From Sycobia sp. Sy_11 (Eukaryota > Arthropoda > Insecta > Hymenoptera > Epichrysomallidae), in the NCBI GenBank assembly GCA_018907035.1, contig JACCIC010000054.1:1797501-1861500 (forward strand): a DNA stretch of 64,000 nucleotides, written 5' to 3'. The notes beneath the pieces are model-generated. The model saw only the letters and a program-made list of their open reading frames with translations, was not told the origin of the DNA and did no database searches. The number at the start of each line of letters is the position of its first letter. Positions within the stretch are counted from its first letter, which is position 1. Positions 25,924-36,847 of the stretch are shown here, in pieces. Both the position numbers and the translations under genes were made by a program.

Positions 25924-26879
25924 TTACAAACCTCCAGGGCCTGTAGGTACCTTCGCACGTGATTGGCACGTGACGGTCCTCTGCCATATTTCTCCGATTG
26001 AAGGAGGAAGCAATAAACTGACCACGGCAGCTGGAGCTCGGTTGGTGTTTCGGACAGTTAGGTAGAGGCTCGGGCCTCTTCCACGCATCGAACGGGTAGA
26101 TGCGTGGGTACTTTGTCTTCGACTGCTGTAGTGTTCACTTCGATTGCGAGTCGGTTCTGTGCATTCTGTTTAGATTAAATTTTGTGTTCGCGTGCTTGTT
26201 TGAATTGCGCTATATTGAGTGTGTCTTGCGTGTGTGTGTGTGTGTGCGTAGAGTGTAAGCTTGGCGCATCCGCGGGACAAGGGACCTGGCCCTTGTGGAG
26301 GATCCGATAAACGCGGATCCCCGAGAAGTGCTCTCTGCGGCATTTATGCCCGGTGGCCGCCGCTGCGGTGAGGAGTGTAACCGTTCCTGAGACGTCGGGG
26401 CCGCAGCGCGGAGCAGGAGGTTATTGCGGAGCATTTCTTCCCCTTTGGAACCTCAGATGCTACGCGAGTATACGCCCTCGCTGATGTTCGTTTTGCGCGC
26501 ACCTAGGAGTACTCCGCAAACAATTAGAGTAAGTTATACGTTATGTTAAGTTAAGGAATATTGCGTGTATTTGATCGGATAGTTTATGTACCCTTGCGTT
26601 CCGTTCGTAGTGTTACTTATGTGTAGACAACACTAATAACTATAATTCTAGTGCGCACTAAACCGTAAATTCACTTACATTAAATTCATATTAGTTTACG
26701 GCTTTTTCCTCCACTCACTGAGTGGAGGTTTTTTATGCCCTTTGTTGTTAAGAATAAAATAAATAAACTATAAACATTCATAAGTGTAAATTACATTTCC
26801 GTCTCTTATTTCTGCAAACCCGAACACACATTCTCCGTAAAGTAAGTAAAACTCTTCATTCTTATATTTATTAAGTACA
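25697..26879 (+). repeat. BEL element 5' LTR, 1183 bp
   Basis: It starts TGTTCGGGGACAAC and ends AAGTACA. It contains a (TC)n tract at about 25859-25920, a GC-rich middle part with the palindrome GGAGTACTCC at about 26506-26515, and the hairpin plus AATAAA block near 26708-26757. It is identical to the 3' LTR except as noted for the element. Confidence 0.95.
26708..26728 (+). promoter_or_regulatory. LTR stem-loop before the AATAAA signal
   Basis: Arms CCTCCACTCA and TGAGTGGAGG flank a single C, giving an 8-9 bp stem. It is preceded by GGCTTTTT and followed by TTTTTTATGCC and then AATAAA about 20 bp on. The same layout occurs in the 3' LTR (33583-33603) and, with a paired C-G to T-A change, in the solo LTR (34424-34444). 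A role in 3'-end formation or termination is inferred. Confidence 0.6.
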
Positions 26880-27257
26880 TTTTTTGGTGCCCCGGGTGAG
26901 GAGAGATGTGTGATCGAGTATGCAATTGAGTATTAGCTATATTTTTCAAATTATATTATATTTGTGCGTTAATAAATAATCTATATTTTCCTTTATTTCA
27001 TTTTATTTGTTTGCTTTTAGTTCGTTATTTACTTGTATTTATAGACTATATTTAATTGTAATACTTAGATTAAGATTAAAGCTGATTTCTCGAATTACTG
27101 TGTAAGTTTTCCGGTACGGTCGGTCCACTGAAAATATTAAATATCGATTTATTGAAATTTTCCTACTGTTTGAGCTGTAGCGTATATATTAGTAGTGCGT
27201 GTGCTTTCTGAATTTTCTGAATTTTCTAGACGCGCTAGTAAATTCTATACCGTTAAA
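26880..27257 (+). promoter_or_regulatory. Primer-binding region and leader of the BEL element
   Basis: TGGTGCCCCGGGTGAGG at about 26885-26901 starts five bases after the LTR end and begins with TGG, as a tRNA primer-binding site should. I could not match it to a specific insect tRNA. The rest to 27257 is an AT-rich untranslated leader. Confidence 0.6.
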
Positions 27258-28901
27258 ATGAAGCCCGCGGCCTTCAGAAAATTGACGGCAAGGCAAAACG
27301 CGCGTTTAGCAGAGATAACTTTGTTAAGCTCGAGAATTAGAGAAAGAACGCGCGACTCTATTAATATTAATATAGTTCGATCTCGGATCGCCGCTATTAG
27401 TGAAATATGGTCCGAGGCACGTACGGCACATTCGGAAATAATAGCTCAAGATGAGGCGCAAATGGATACTTACGTGACCGAAGGGATATTTACGCGCTTG
27501 CAAACCAACTATGAGGACACCCTTGATTACCTCCTAACTTTAACGGCCGATTTTGAAAAGGAGAATGACGCGATTCCCCGGGGATCTATAAATCGACAAG
27601 ATGTAACATCGCGGCCCGCAAAACTTCCTAAGCTGGATCTTCCCACCTTCTCGGGGAGATATGAAGATTGGGACAGCTTTTGCGATCTCTTTTCGGCGCT
27701 TGTCCATAATGCCCCTAAGGTAGAGGACTGTACTAAACTTCAGTACTTGAAGTCATGCCTTACAGGGCCCGCCGCGGACCTAGTCAAAGATGTGGCAATT
27801 ACCAGCGCGAATTATATTTCCACCTGGCAGGCTTTAAAGTCCCGATATTATAATCCGCGACTGACGGTCCGTAATCATTTAAACACTTTAATGGATTTAC
27901 CGTATTTAAAAAGAGAGTCGGCCTCGGAAATAAGATCCTTCGCGGACGAATGTCAGCGAATTATACGCGCGCTAAAAAATTTAAAAATGCCAGTGGAAAT
28001 GTGGGATGTCTGGATAGTTCATATCCTAAGCGCGCGACTTGATACGGAATCAAGAAAGCTTTGGGAGTTGGAGCTGAGTGCGAAAGACCGCGCAATAAAT
28101 AGTAGTCTGTCGACTAGCACCGCTAACTCAGAAACAACGCACCGCTTTCCTACGTTCGATGAGCTCGTCTCATTTCTCGAAAAGCGCGCTCACGCTCTAG
28201 GTATGATTGGCGCGGAAAATAAAAGCGATCGGAAAGCCCAGCCGGTTCATAAGTCGCTTCCAAGTACACGCAGAATAATGCATGCAAGTACGTCGCGTCC
28301 ACAAAGAGGCAGCAGTGCAAAATGCCCGTTATGCCCCGCGTTGCATGCCCTAACCAAGTGCCCGAATTTCCTCTCAAAATCGTCGTACGAGCGCCGCTTA
28401 GAGGTGCGTCATTTGCGCCTGTGTTATAATTGCTTTGGTCGACACAATTGCAAGGACTGTGCCTCGAAGGGGCGCTGCAATAAATGCGGGGACAAACACC
28501 ATAGCCTTCTGCATTTCGATACGAAGGTAGCGCTGCCGTCCGGCGCTTCGCCCATCGGGACAATATCCCGGGAACACAAGACAGGAGGATGTGGTAGCGT
28601 CACTGGGATAAATATACATACTATTACAGCTCCCCCACCGAAATGCGCTATAATCCTGGCCACCGCCCAGATTATATTAGAAGGACCGAACGGCAACTGC
28701 ACCCGCGCGCGTGCTCTATTAGACCAGGGGTCGGAAGGCTCCTTTGTTACGGAAGCGACAGCGCAGCTGCTCGGCCTCCCTCGCGAGCGAGTAAATGTGC
28801 CCTTGACCGTCGTCGGAGGAAACGCCGCCGGAACGGCCCGATCGAGAACAACCTTTAAAATACGTTCCCACTTAGTCCCAGATTTCGAACTCGAAACATA
28901 G
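27258..28901 (+). CDS. BEL/Pao Gag and start of protease, ended by in-frame TAG
   Basis: I start at ATG 27258 (context TTAAAATGA) because the in-frame codon at 27195 is GTG and unlikely in an animal. The product is 547 residues. The first 300 residues form the helical Gag, including the block KLDLPTFSGRYEDWDSF typical of BEL/Pao Gag. Residues about 356-419 hold a cysteine/histidine-rich zinc-knuckle region (CPLC, CYNCFGRHNCKDC, CNKCGDKHH). The aspartic protease motif DQGS starts at Asp489. The frame ends at TAG 28899-28901, about 60 residues after the active site, inside the protease/DUF1758-like region. The reading frame downstream is the same, so the stop interrupts one polyprotein and is not a natural gag/pol boundary. 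Gag and most of the protease could still be made. Confidence 0.9.
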   Translation: MKPAAFRKLTARQNARLAEITLLSSRIRERTRDSININIVRSRIAAISEIWSEARTAHSEIIAQDEAQMDTYVTEGIFTRLQTNYEDTLDYLLTLTADFEKENDAIPRGSINRQDVTSRPAKLPKLDLPTFSGRYEDWDSFCDLFSALVHNAPKVEDCTKLQYLKSCLTGPAADLVKDVAITSANYISTWQALKSRYYNPRLTVRNHLNTLMDLPYLKRESASEIRSFADECQRIIRALKNLKMPVEMWDVWIVHILSARLDTESRKLWELELSAKDRAINSSLSTSTANSETTHRFPTFDELVSFLEKRAHALGMIGAENKSDRKAQPVHKSLPSTRRIMHASTSRPQRGSSAKCPLCPALHALTKCPNFLSKSSYERRLEVRHLRLCYNCFGRHNCKDCASKGRCNKCGDKHHSLLHFDTKVALPSGASPIGTISREHKTGGCGSVTGINIHTITAPPPKCAIILATAQIILEGPNGNCTRARALLDQGSEGSFVTEATAQLLGLPRERVNVPLTVVGGNAAGTARSRTTFKIRSHLVPDFELET

Positions 28902-31900
28902 GCGCTGATTCTCCATCGCCTCACCTCGCAATTACCTGCGCGTATGCCGATAGATGTGAACCCCAAAATCTTTAAACGCATGAACTTGGCCGATCCACAG
29001 TTTCACGTGCCCGATTCGGTGGACGTCATTTTAGGAGCCGACGTTTATGGCATGTTGCTAAGACCGGGCCTGCAGCGCCTCCCTCGCTCGCAAATAGTCG
29101 CGCAAAATACATCGTTCGGTTGGATTTTGTCCGGGTCCACGCAAAGCGGCCCGTCACGGCGGGCGGAACAAAAGGATCACGGTGCAATTACATCCTTACA
29201 TAATACGGTCGCTAATGATGATTTGTACGGTGCTTTAGAGAGATTTTGGATTCTTGACGATATACCGCAGTCAAAACGTTCACTCAAGCCGGAAGACGAA
29301 TCGTGTGAAAGGCAATATATTGAGACGCATACGCGGGCGACGGACGGCCGTTACACAGTCCGCCTACCGATAAAAACCGACATCCCGATGGTCGCGGCCG
29401 AGACACGGCAAATAGCAATAGGATCGCTGCGTCACATGCACCGTCGTTTTGAAAGAGAACCCGCGCTAGCTGCTTCATACCGAGGATTTATGAGGGACTA
29501 TGAGCAGTTAGGCCACATGTCACGTATACCGGACGCGGCTCTGAACAATCCACGCGCATGGTATTTACCACACCACGCGGTTGTAAATAACGATAAAATT
29601 CGCGTGGTATTCGACGCGTCGCGAAAAACACGCGGCCGATATTCCCTAAATGATTTTTTATTGTCCGGTCCTCCGCTTCAAAATGACCTCGCGTTGATTC
29701 TGTTAAACTGGCGACGATATCGGTTTGTTTTTACAGCCGATATCGTCAAAATGTTTAGACAAATACGTATTGCCCCGGTAGACCGTGACCTGCAGCGTAT
29801 CATCTGGGCGCCGAGTAGTAGCGACCCCCCGATCGAATACTCTTTAAATACGGTGACGTACGGAACAAACTGCGCGCCGTTTCTAGCATTACGGACTCTA
29901 GCACAGTTAGCCCGGGATGAACGAGAACGATTTCCTCTAGGCGCTCGATGTATTGAAAATCATACGTATGTCGACGACATGTTCATCGGTGCAGATGAAA
30001 TTTCACGGACAATCGAAAAACGAGACCAGCTGATCGAACTTCTCAAGTGCGCGGGGATCCAACTAGACAAGTGGGCCGCGAACGATTTAAAAATTCTTCC
30101 GTCGCATGTACGGAAAACTAACAGCGAGTCTCCGAGACCTATTGATTGCGAAGATGATGTGAAGACTTTAGGCGTGCACTGGAACCCGTCGGGTGATACA
30201 TTCACATTTAGTACGTCGAGATTGAACACTCATACGGTAGAAATTACAAAAAGAAGCGTTCTATCCGACATTGCCCGCCTCTTCGATCCTCTTGGTTGGC
30301 TAGCACCAGTATCAATAACAGCGAAGATACTGATGCAAGACCTATGGATCCGTAAGTGCGAATGGGATGTACCCTTACCTATTGATATGCGCGAGAGATG
30401 GATCGATTATAATAATTCGCTATCGTCACTCCCCTCTCTGTCAGTAGGTCGGTGGCTGGGAACGTACGGGGATCAGGTGTGTCAATTGCATGGTTTTTCG
30501 GATGCTTCTGCACGAGCGTATGCTGCAGCCGTATACCTGCGTATACAGGACGATAACGGTACTATTAAAACATGCCTTTTAGCATCAAAGACAAAGGTTT
30601 CCCCGGTAAAAACAATTAGCGTTCCGAATCTTGAGCTATGCGGTGCCGGACTATTGACAAAACTCGTTTGCCACTTAAAGTCACTACACTTTCTTAAGAA
30701 TTTGCCTATATATCTGTGGTCGGATAGCCAGATTGTTTTGAAGTGGCTTGACAAACATCCGTGCCACTGGAAGACGTTTGTTGCTAATCGCGTCTCCCAC
30801 ATTCAAACGGAACTACCTGCTGCCATATGGGCTCATGTTCCAACTAAACAGAACCCTGCTGATATCGCGACACGAGGAGCAAGGCCCGACGAATTACGCG
30901 AGTCGAGCTTATGGTGGCAGGGCCCCGCCTGGCTCTCGCTACCACCGGAGAAATGGCCTCAACAAACTAAGCCCATGCAAACGATGCATGTGCGAGCTGA
31001 AACGAGCGAGCCCGATATACTCACCCGCTTTTCTAGCTTGACTCGTCTTATCCGTGTGACCGCGTACTGTATCCGCCCTCTACATAAATTGCGCCGAAAT
31101 AAAAATAACTTGAGTCCACTTCCGCCCTTTCTTACATCGACGGAACTGTTAGAGGCCCGTGAGAAACTTATATGTTTGGCGCAGGCACACTCATTTGCCA
31201 CGGAGCTCAAGTTATTGAAGGCCGGTAAGAATCTACCAAAGGGCAGCCCGTTGAGTAAGCTCAACCCGATAATTAATGAGAGAGACGGCATATTACGTGT
31301 AGGAGGCCGGCTCTCGAACGCAAATGTAGAGTTCGCAATAAAGCATCCACCGATACTCCCCCGCGCATCGAGTTCAAGTCGACTAATGGTAAGGCACGCG
31401 CACGCGCTCGCACTTCATGGTGGACCGACACTTACGGCGAATACGTTAGTGCGACAAGCGTGGATTATAGGGAGAAATCAGCTTGTCAAATCTACTGTTA
31501 GAAATTGCGTAAAGTGCCAGCGGGTGAAGCCACGATTGGCACATCAAATAATGGGCGATCTACCAGCCAGCCGAGTGACCCCGGCCCGCCCCTTTACGAC
31601 TTCAGGTGTCGACTATGCAGGCCCCTTTCAGATCCGATCGTCGAGAGGGCGTGGTCAGCGTACATATAAAGGGTATATTGCTTTGTTCGTATGCTTCGCG
31701 ACCCGAGCGGTGCATCTGGACCTTGTAAGTGACCTGACAACTGCATCGTTTATACTGGCCTACCGACGTTTTGTGAGTAGGAGGGGGATTTGCCGTCATC
31801 TGTACAGTGACAACTCCACAACATTTCGAGGAGCTGACCGAGAACTGAAGGCTATGTTCGATGCCGCGTCGGATTTCTACAAATCAATTGCCTCTACTAT

Positions 31901-32525
31901 AGCCAATGATGGGACCGCTTGGACATTTATACCTCCTACCACGCCGCATTATGGAGGTATATGGGAGGCTGGTATCAAATCGACCAAGCACCATTTAAAG
32001 AGGGCGTTTGGCGAGCACAAACTATCCTTTGAGGAGTTTTCGACCGTCATCGCTGAAATAGAGGCGTGCCTCAACTCACGCCCATTGTGCCCCCTTAGCT
32101 CTGACGTCGAAGATCTAAGTGTCCTTACACCAGCCCACTTTCTTTTCGGTGAAACGCCTGGATTTATCCCCGACCAAGAACCACCGAATGCATTCGAGAA
32201 CCGATTGAGCCGTTATCAGTTGATGCAACGTATCAGTAACCAGTTTTGGAAGAGTTGGTCATCGGATTATTTGCAACACCTTCAGGAACGAGGAAAATGG
32301 AGAAATGCAACAGAAAATTTCTCAATCGGTCAACTCGTGGTGATCCGAGATGACCGCTACCCCCCAGCAAAGTGGCCACTAGGACGCGTTATCGATACTC
32401 ATCCCGGACCAGACGGATGCGTCAGAGTGGTTACGGTGAAGACGGTGACGACCACATTACGCCGGCATATCGCGAGACTGTCCCCCTTATATATACAAGA
32501 GGAACGAAATCACCCAACGGCATAG
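28902..32525 (+). pseudogene. BEL/Pao Pol (RT, RNase H, integrase) downstream of the TAG
   Basis: This continues in the same frame as Gag and is open for 1207 codons after the TAG; the first internal ATG is at 28944. It begins with the rest of the protease region (ILGADVYGMLL), then reverse transcriptase with the YVDD motif at about 29967-29978, RNase H with Asp in FSDAS (codon 30501), an integrase zinc-binding part (HAHALALHG ... CVKCQRVK) and the integrase core with Asp (31611), Asp (31809) and Glu (31965), then a C-terminal domain. Every catalytic residue expected of BEL/Pao Pol is present and there is no frameshift. It is called pseudogene only because translation would have to pass the TAG; readthrough or complementation by another copy in the genome is possible. 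Confidence 0.85.
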
Positions 32526-32577
32526 TATGAATGCGGAAAGGAAGATATGTTCGTCCGACGGACGAAGGCGGGCGGGA

Positions 32578-32731
32578 TGTTCGGGGACAACGCTCTTACA
32601 GTGCACACGGAGTCGAGGTTTGGATCAGTGACGGAGCAAGCGTGCCCGCCGCCCCTCCCCGACTTTCTCTCTCGCACGTGCTCTTTCTTCCGCGCGCGCT
32701 CTTAAGACTAGACTGCATCTTTATCCCTCCG

Positions 32732-32798
<67 letters not shown>

Positions 32799-33754
32799 TT
32801 ACAAACCTCCAGGGCCTGTAGGTACCTTCGCACGTGATTGGCACGTGACGGTCCTCTGCCATATTTCTCCGATTGAAGGAGGAAGCAATAAACTGACCAC
32901 GGCAGCTGGAGCTCGGTTGGTGTTTCGGACAGTTAGGTAGAGGCTCGGGCCTCTTCCACGCATCGAACGGGTAGATGCGTGGGTACTTTGTCTTCGACTG
33001 CTGTAGTGTTCACTTCGATTGCGAGTCGGTTCTGTGCATTCTGTTTAGATTAAATTTTGTGTTCGCGTGCTTGTTTGAATTGCGCTATATTGAGTGTGTC
33101 TTGCGTGTGTGTGTGTGTGTGCGTAGAGTGTAAGCTTGGCGCATCCGCGGGACAAGGGACCTGGCCCTTGTGGAGGATCCGATAAACGCGGATCCCCGAG
33201 AAGTGCTCTCTGCGGCATTTATGCCCGGTGGCCGCCGCTGCGGTGAGGAGTGTAACCGTTCCTGAGACGTCGGGGCCGCAGCGCGGAGCAGGAGGTTATT
33301 GCGGAGCATTTCTTCCCCTTTGGAACCTCAGATGCTACGCGAGTATACGCCCTCGCTGATGTTCGTTTTGCGCGCACCTAGGAGTACTCCGCAAACAATT
33401 AGAGTAAGTTATACGTTATGTTAAGTTAAGGAATATTGCGTGTATTTGATCGGATAGTTTATGTACCCTTGCGTTCCGTTCGTAGTGTTACTTATGTGTA
33501 GACAACACTAATAACTATAATTCTAGTGCGCACTAAACCGTAAATTCACTTACATTAAATTCATATTAGTTCACGGCTTTTTCCTCCACTCACTGAGTGG
33601 AGGTTTTTTATGCCCTTTGTTGTTAAGAATAAAATAAATAAACTATAAACATTCATAAGTGTAAATTACATTTCCGTCTCTTATTTCTGCAAACCCGAAC
33701 ACACATTCTCCGTAAAGTAAGTAAAACTCTTCATTCTTATATTTATTAAGTACA
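32578..33754 (+). repeat. BEL element 3' LTR, 1177 bp
   Basis: Near-identical to 25697-26879; the (TC)n tract at about 32740-32796 is six bases shorter. A purine-rich stretch with GAAGGCGGGCGGGA lies directly before it and is the likely polypurine tract. The duplication AGTAT follows at 33755-33759. Confidence 0.95.
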
Positions 33755-33759
33755 AGTAT

Positions 33760-34139
33760 TATGTAGCTTATTTTTAACAACAAAGTATTTTAGTACATAG
33801 CAGTATATGCTGCTTTTGATAAACTTTATTCTAGTGATTTCATACAGAAATGAATGCCATAATATAATCTTTAAAAACCAAACATATATAGCGAAAATGG
33901 GAGGGGGAAGGGATAATTTTAGAAATTGTAGAGAATTATAGAAAGAATACTGTATTGAAAGATATCAGTTATTATTAAAGTTTCACAATGCCCGTTGTTA
34001 TTTTAAACATGTACTTTAGAAACGTTTTAAAAACATAATATAATATTATTTATTAAAATGTTTATTGTATTTATGTAGACTATTTGAAATAAACTAATAA
34101 ATATTTTTATTGATCTTACTATCCTATTAAATAGTATAA
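33760..34139. other. AT-rich non-coding stretch
   Basis: No gene recognised between the BEL element and the Penelope-like repeat. Confidence 0.5.
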
Positions 34140-34296
34140 AATAAATATATATGAAATATTATAATTATAATGATAGCCAGCTGCTTTTGTTTATGATCAC
34201 TCCGTACATAAACCTGAAATGAAAATCATTAGTTTAGCTGAAAGAAAAATTATAGTTAGTAAAGAAAAATCTGACTACCTCTCACGTCAAACTTAT

Positions 34297-35261
34297 TGTT
34301 TTTCACTAGGATAAGGTTGGAATTCGGACGGGAATGTGCATTTGAAGGGTATCAAATAAATACGCATTTATAATTTATCTTTCATAAGTTACTAAATTTA
34401 TTAAAGTTAATAGGCATAAAAAACCTCCACTTAATAAGTGGAGGAAAAAGCCGGTTTCAATGTAAAAGAAATTAAGTTAAGAAACATAAGCGCTATAATA
34501 ACAAAATAACTAAACAATATACAAAAGGTCACTATTATTTACGGAGAGCTCTTACAATGGTAATTTTAGACAATTTTAGCTTAATACTATGAGTTAAGGG
34601 CTAAGGTGAAAGGAGGCTCCGCAATCCCTCCTATGCTGCGTCGCGGCCCCAACGTCTTGGGGACGGGGACAGCCCTTACCGCAGACGACAGCCGCTGGGC
34701 AGAATCGCCGCTCGGGAGTTCCTCTGGTATCGGCGCAGGGGCCAATATCCATAAGGCCGTGTCACCTTGTCACTGCTAGCACAGTATCGTAGTACGCACG
34801 CGCTATACTATGTAGTACCAATTACGTTAGTTTCTGCCCGCGAAAATACTAGAAAACTACAAACCGCGCACACAAAACAGATAGATAGATCGCGACCGAA
34901 ACTTCGGTAGACAGCCTGATAGACAGGAGCACTCACACATCTATGCAGATCTGGCCGACGTTTCAAACGAGAATATGGGCTTCCACGCCCGCGCGCGCTC
35001 GAGAAGCCCGATGTCTGAGCTGGAGAGCGGTCTTATTAGTAAAGGGGGGGGGGGGTTCGGTCCCAAACGAACGGCGAAATATGGTGACCGCCTCAGGTAT
35101 ATGTCCCTTGAAGATCTGTTTGAAGAAGTGTATATGGCGGGTTTTATTATTGGGCTTGTCCCTGATCACTGCTTTCCGAAAAAATACCAGATGCGCATAT
35201 GCTCATCAGCTGTCGAGATGTACGGGCTCTTATTGCGAAAGTTGCTTGTAAATCTTGAACA
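34297..35261 (-). mobile_element. Solo LTR of a BEL-related family, 965 bp
   Basis: On the minus strand it begins TGTTCAAG and ends AAAACA (TG...CA) and is flanked by ATAAG on its own strand (plus-strand CTTAT at 35262-35266 and 34292-34296). The uninterrupted sister repeat at 35640-35945 has a single TAGATAAGTTT at this point, which confirms the insertion. It shares with the BEL LTR the start TGTTC, the GC-rich middle and the stem-loop/T-run/AATAAA block. Recombination between two LTRs has removed any interior. Frames inside it (for example 34943-35298) are not genes. Confidence 0.9.
34424..34444 (-). promoter_or_regulatory. Stem-loop of the solo LTR
   Basis: Arms CCTCCACTTA and TAAGTGGAGG, preceded by GGCTTTTT and followed by TTTTTTATGCC and AATAAA on the minus strand. 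It is the counterpart of 26708-26728 with a compensatory pair change. Confidence 0.6.
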
Positions 35262-35295
35262 CTTATCTAATAAATTTACTGTTACAGCTTCCGCA

Positions 35296-35339
35296 TAGTC
35301 CAACGTTTCGAGTTCGTTTGAGCTCCTCTTCAGGGACTA
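35296..35339 (-). ncRNA. Hammerhead-ribozyme-like motif in Penelope-like terminus
   Basis: On the minus strand: stem I strand TAGTCC, core CTGAAGA (fits CUGANGA), a short helix II closed by GAG and CTC, core GAAA, then CGTT and the second stem I strand GGACTA. Stem I is a perfect 6-bp pair. Helix III would be only two pairs (AC/GU) with no loop, the minimal form reported for hammerheads of Penelope-like elements, with U at the cleavage position. Helix II has a bulge, so activity is uncertain. Confidence 0.45.
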
Positions 35340-35639
35340 AATAAAAAACCTTATAATAAAACTGACATATCCTTATCCCTACTATTAAAATATACAATTA
35401 TCCCCATTATTAAAAATCTATACATGCTCTTCCCTTTTTCATATAAATCTTAAGATAGTACTTTTAATATAAAACTATTAATATAAATTAAGTTAATAAT
35501 GCATGATAAATGTTAGCTAATTTATTTAAATCTAATATTAAATTTACGTTATTTCGATTCTTTAGAATGTGAATACTTTCAAGACTTTCTTTTTTATACT
35601 TATGCTTAATTCTCTGTTCCAAAATGGAATTAATTGTTT

Positions 35640-35945
35640 TTGTTTAAATTTGCAATAGTGGGGATAAGGGTATATAAGTTTTATTAGAAGATTTTTTATT
35701 TAGTCCTTGAAAAAAAGTCGAAGCGAGATCGAAATATTGGACCAGGCGAAAGCTGTAACAGTATATTAGATAAGTTTAATGTGGGAGGTAGTCAAGTCAG
35801 ATTGTTCTCTACAAACTATAATTTTTCTTTCAGCTAAACTAATGATTTTTATTTCAGATTAGTGTATATTATAATATGATAGGGGATGATCAAAAACGAA
35901 GGCAACTGGCTATCATTATAATTATAATATTTCATATATATTTAT
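35640..35945 (+). mobile_element. Penelope-like terminal sequence, plus copy
   Basis: An inverted partner of the minus copy at 34140-35420, uninterrupted. Its hammerhead core is mutated: CTGAAGA has become TTGAAAA, although GAAA and GGAC remain. It ends in the shared AT-rich stretch near 35945. Confidence 0.55.
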
Positions 35946-35949
35946 TTGA

Positions 35950-36847
35950 TTCCACTTAATAGGACTGTAAAACCAATAAAAATATTCATTAGAATATTTT
36001 TTATTAATATATTTTAAAAATTTTATGAGATATTTCACAAATAGTTCTTTTGAATTTATTTTTAAATAACACGAGTATTTCACGAATTATTCTGACATAA
36101 ATAATAAATAATCGATATTTATAAATACAAGTCGAGTTAACAACATTCGCCTTATAAAATTATTAACGATCATGTATAGGAATTGATATTCTAATTCTAA
36201 AGATTTTTTTGAAGAGTTATTATATTTTTAGAAGCATGTATTAGAAGTTGATTTCCTATTTAATATTTAAATAGGAATTATAATTATTTAATAATATATA
36301 AAAAATCAAACCATTAAAAAGCTAGGTAGTATGTATACAAGGCATGTATGGTGAAGCATATTTTTGCAGTACTGAAGCGGTGAGAAACTTTTATTTAAAT
36401 ATTTCGGGATAATATTTTAGAAGTATATTGAAAGATTTTTGAAAATATTTTAAAAACCCAAAAAATATTTTATGTATGGATTTGTCAAATAATTTGAAGA
36501 ATTTTCTCCGAAAAATCGAAAATTTTTTTAAAAATATTTTGTAAAATATTCAAAAAATAAATTGTTAATATTTTGAAATATACATTAAATCTTTTGACCT
36601 TTAATGACAGCTGTTTTATTATGGTATTTAAATCATGTTAAAAAAATCTTTATGTTTATATTAGTTGAAGTTTAAATATATACTCTTTAGATGCAACATA
36701 AATATCTGACTAACATAAATATCTTACTTAGCTATGATTTAAGTCTGCAACTGTTTTATTTTTTAAAAATTGACAGTACAATATATACTTATTTAGTCAC
36801 TTTAAATTTTTAAAAATATAAATTAATTAAAATTAGAACTTAAAATA
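35950..36847. other. AT-rich upstream region of the APLF-like gene
   Basis: No gene or repeat recognised. It presumably contains the promoter of the gene starting at 36848, but no TATA box or CpG island is evident. Confidence 0.45.

Larger units (their letters stand above)
25697..33754 (+). mobile_element. Complete, very young BEL/Pao LTR retrotransposon, 8058 bp
   Basis: The order is 5' LTR (25697-26879), primer-binding region, leader, gag-pol frame (27258-32525), 3' LTR (32578-33754), with AGTAT duplications on both sides. LTRs begin TGTTCGG and end GTACA (TG...CA). The two LTRs differ only in the length of a TC tract and, as far as I can see, one base (T in GTTTACGGC at the 5' LTR, C in the 3' LTR), so insertion was recent. 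All expected domains (Gag zinc knuckles, protease, RT, RNase H, integrase) are present and there is no env. A single in-frame TAG at 28899-28901 divides the polyprotein. Confidence 0.97.
34140..35420 (-). mobile_element. Penelope-like terminal sequence, minus copy, split by a solo LTR
   Basis: The minus strand of about 35420-35262, joined to 34296-34140, matches the plus strand of about 35640-35945 in order: GGATAAGG, TTTTTTATTTAGTCC, GAAGCTGTAACAGTA, TTAGATAAG, then GAGGTAGTCA, CAGCTAAACTAATGATTTT and TGGCTATCATTATAATTATA. The break between the two parts is exactly the solo LTR with its duplication. One part folds as a hammerhead-ribozyme-like motif. No Penelope reverse transcriptase is present, so the class assignment rests on the hammerhead-like terminus. 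Confidence 0.55.

Noticed and set aside
27195..27257. Longer gag start at 27195
   Set aside because: The codon there is GTG. The first in-frame ATG with good context is 27258.
28899..28901. Programmed gag-pol readthrough as the primary explanation
   Set aside because: The stop lies within the protease region after its active site, not at a domain boundary, so a recent nonsense mutation is simpler. Kept only as an alternative.
28424..28981. 185-codon antisense frame in the BEL element
   Set aside because: It overlaps the Gag zinc knuckles and protease on the other strand, which are clearly real domains.
34943..35298. Plus- and minus-strand frames around 35 kb
   Set aside because: They lie inside the solo LTR, whose ends and target duplication are exact; LTR sequence, not genes.
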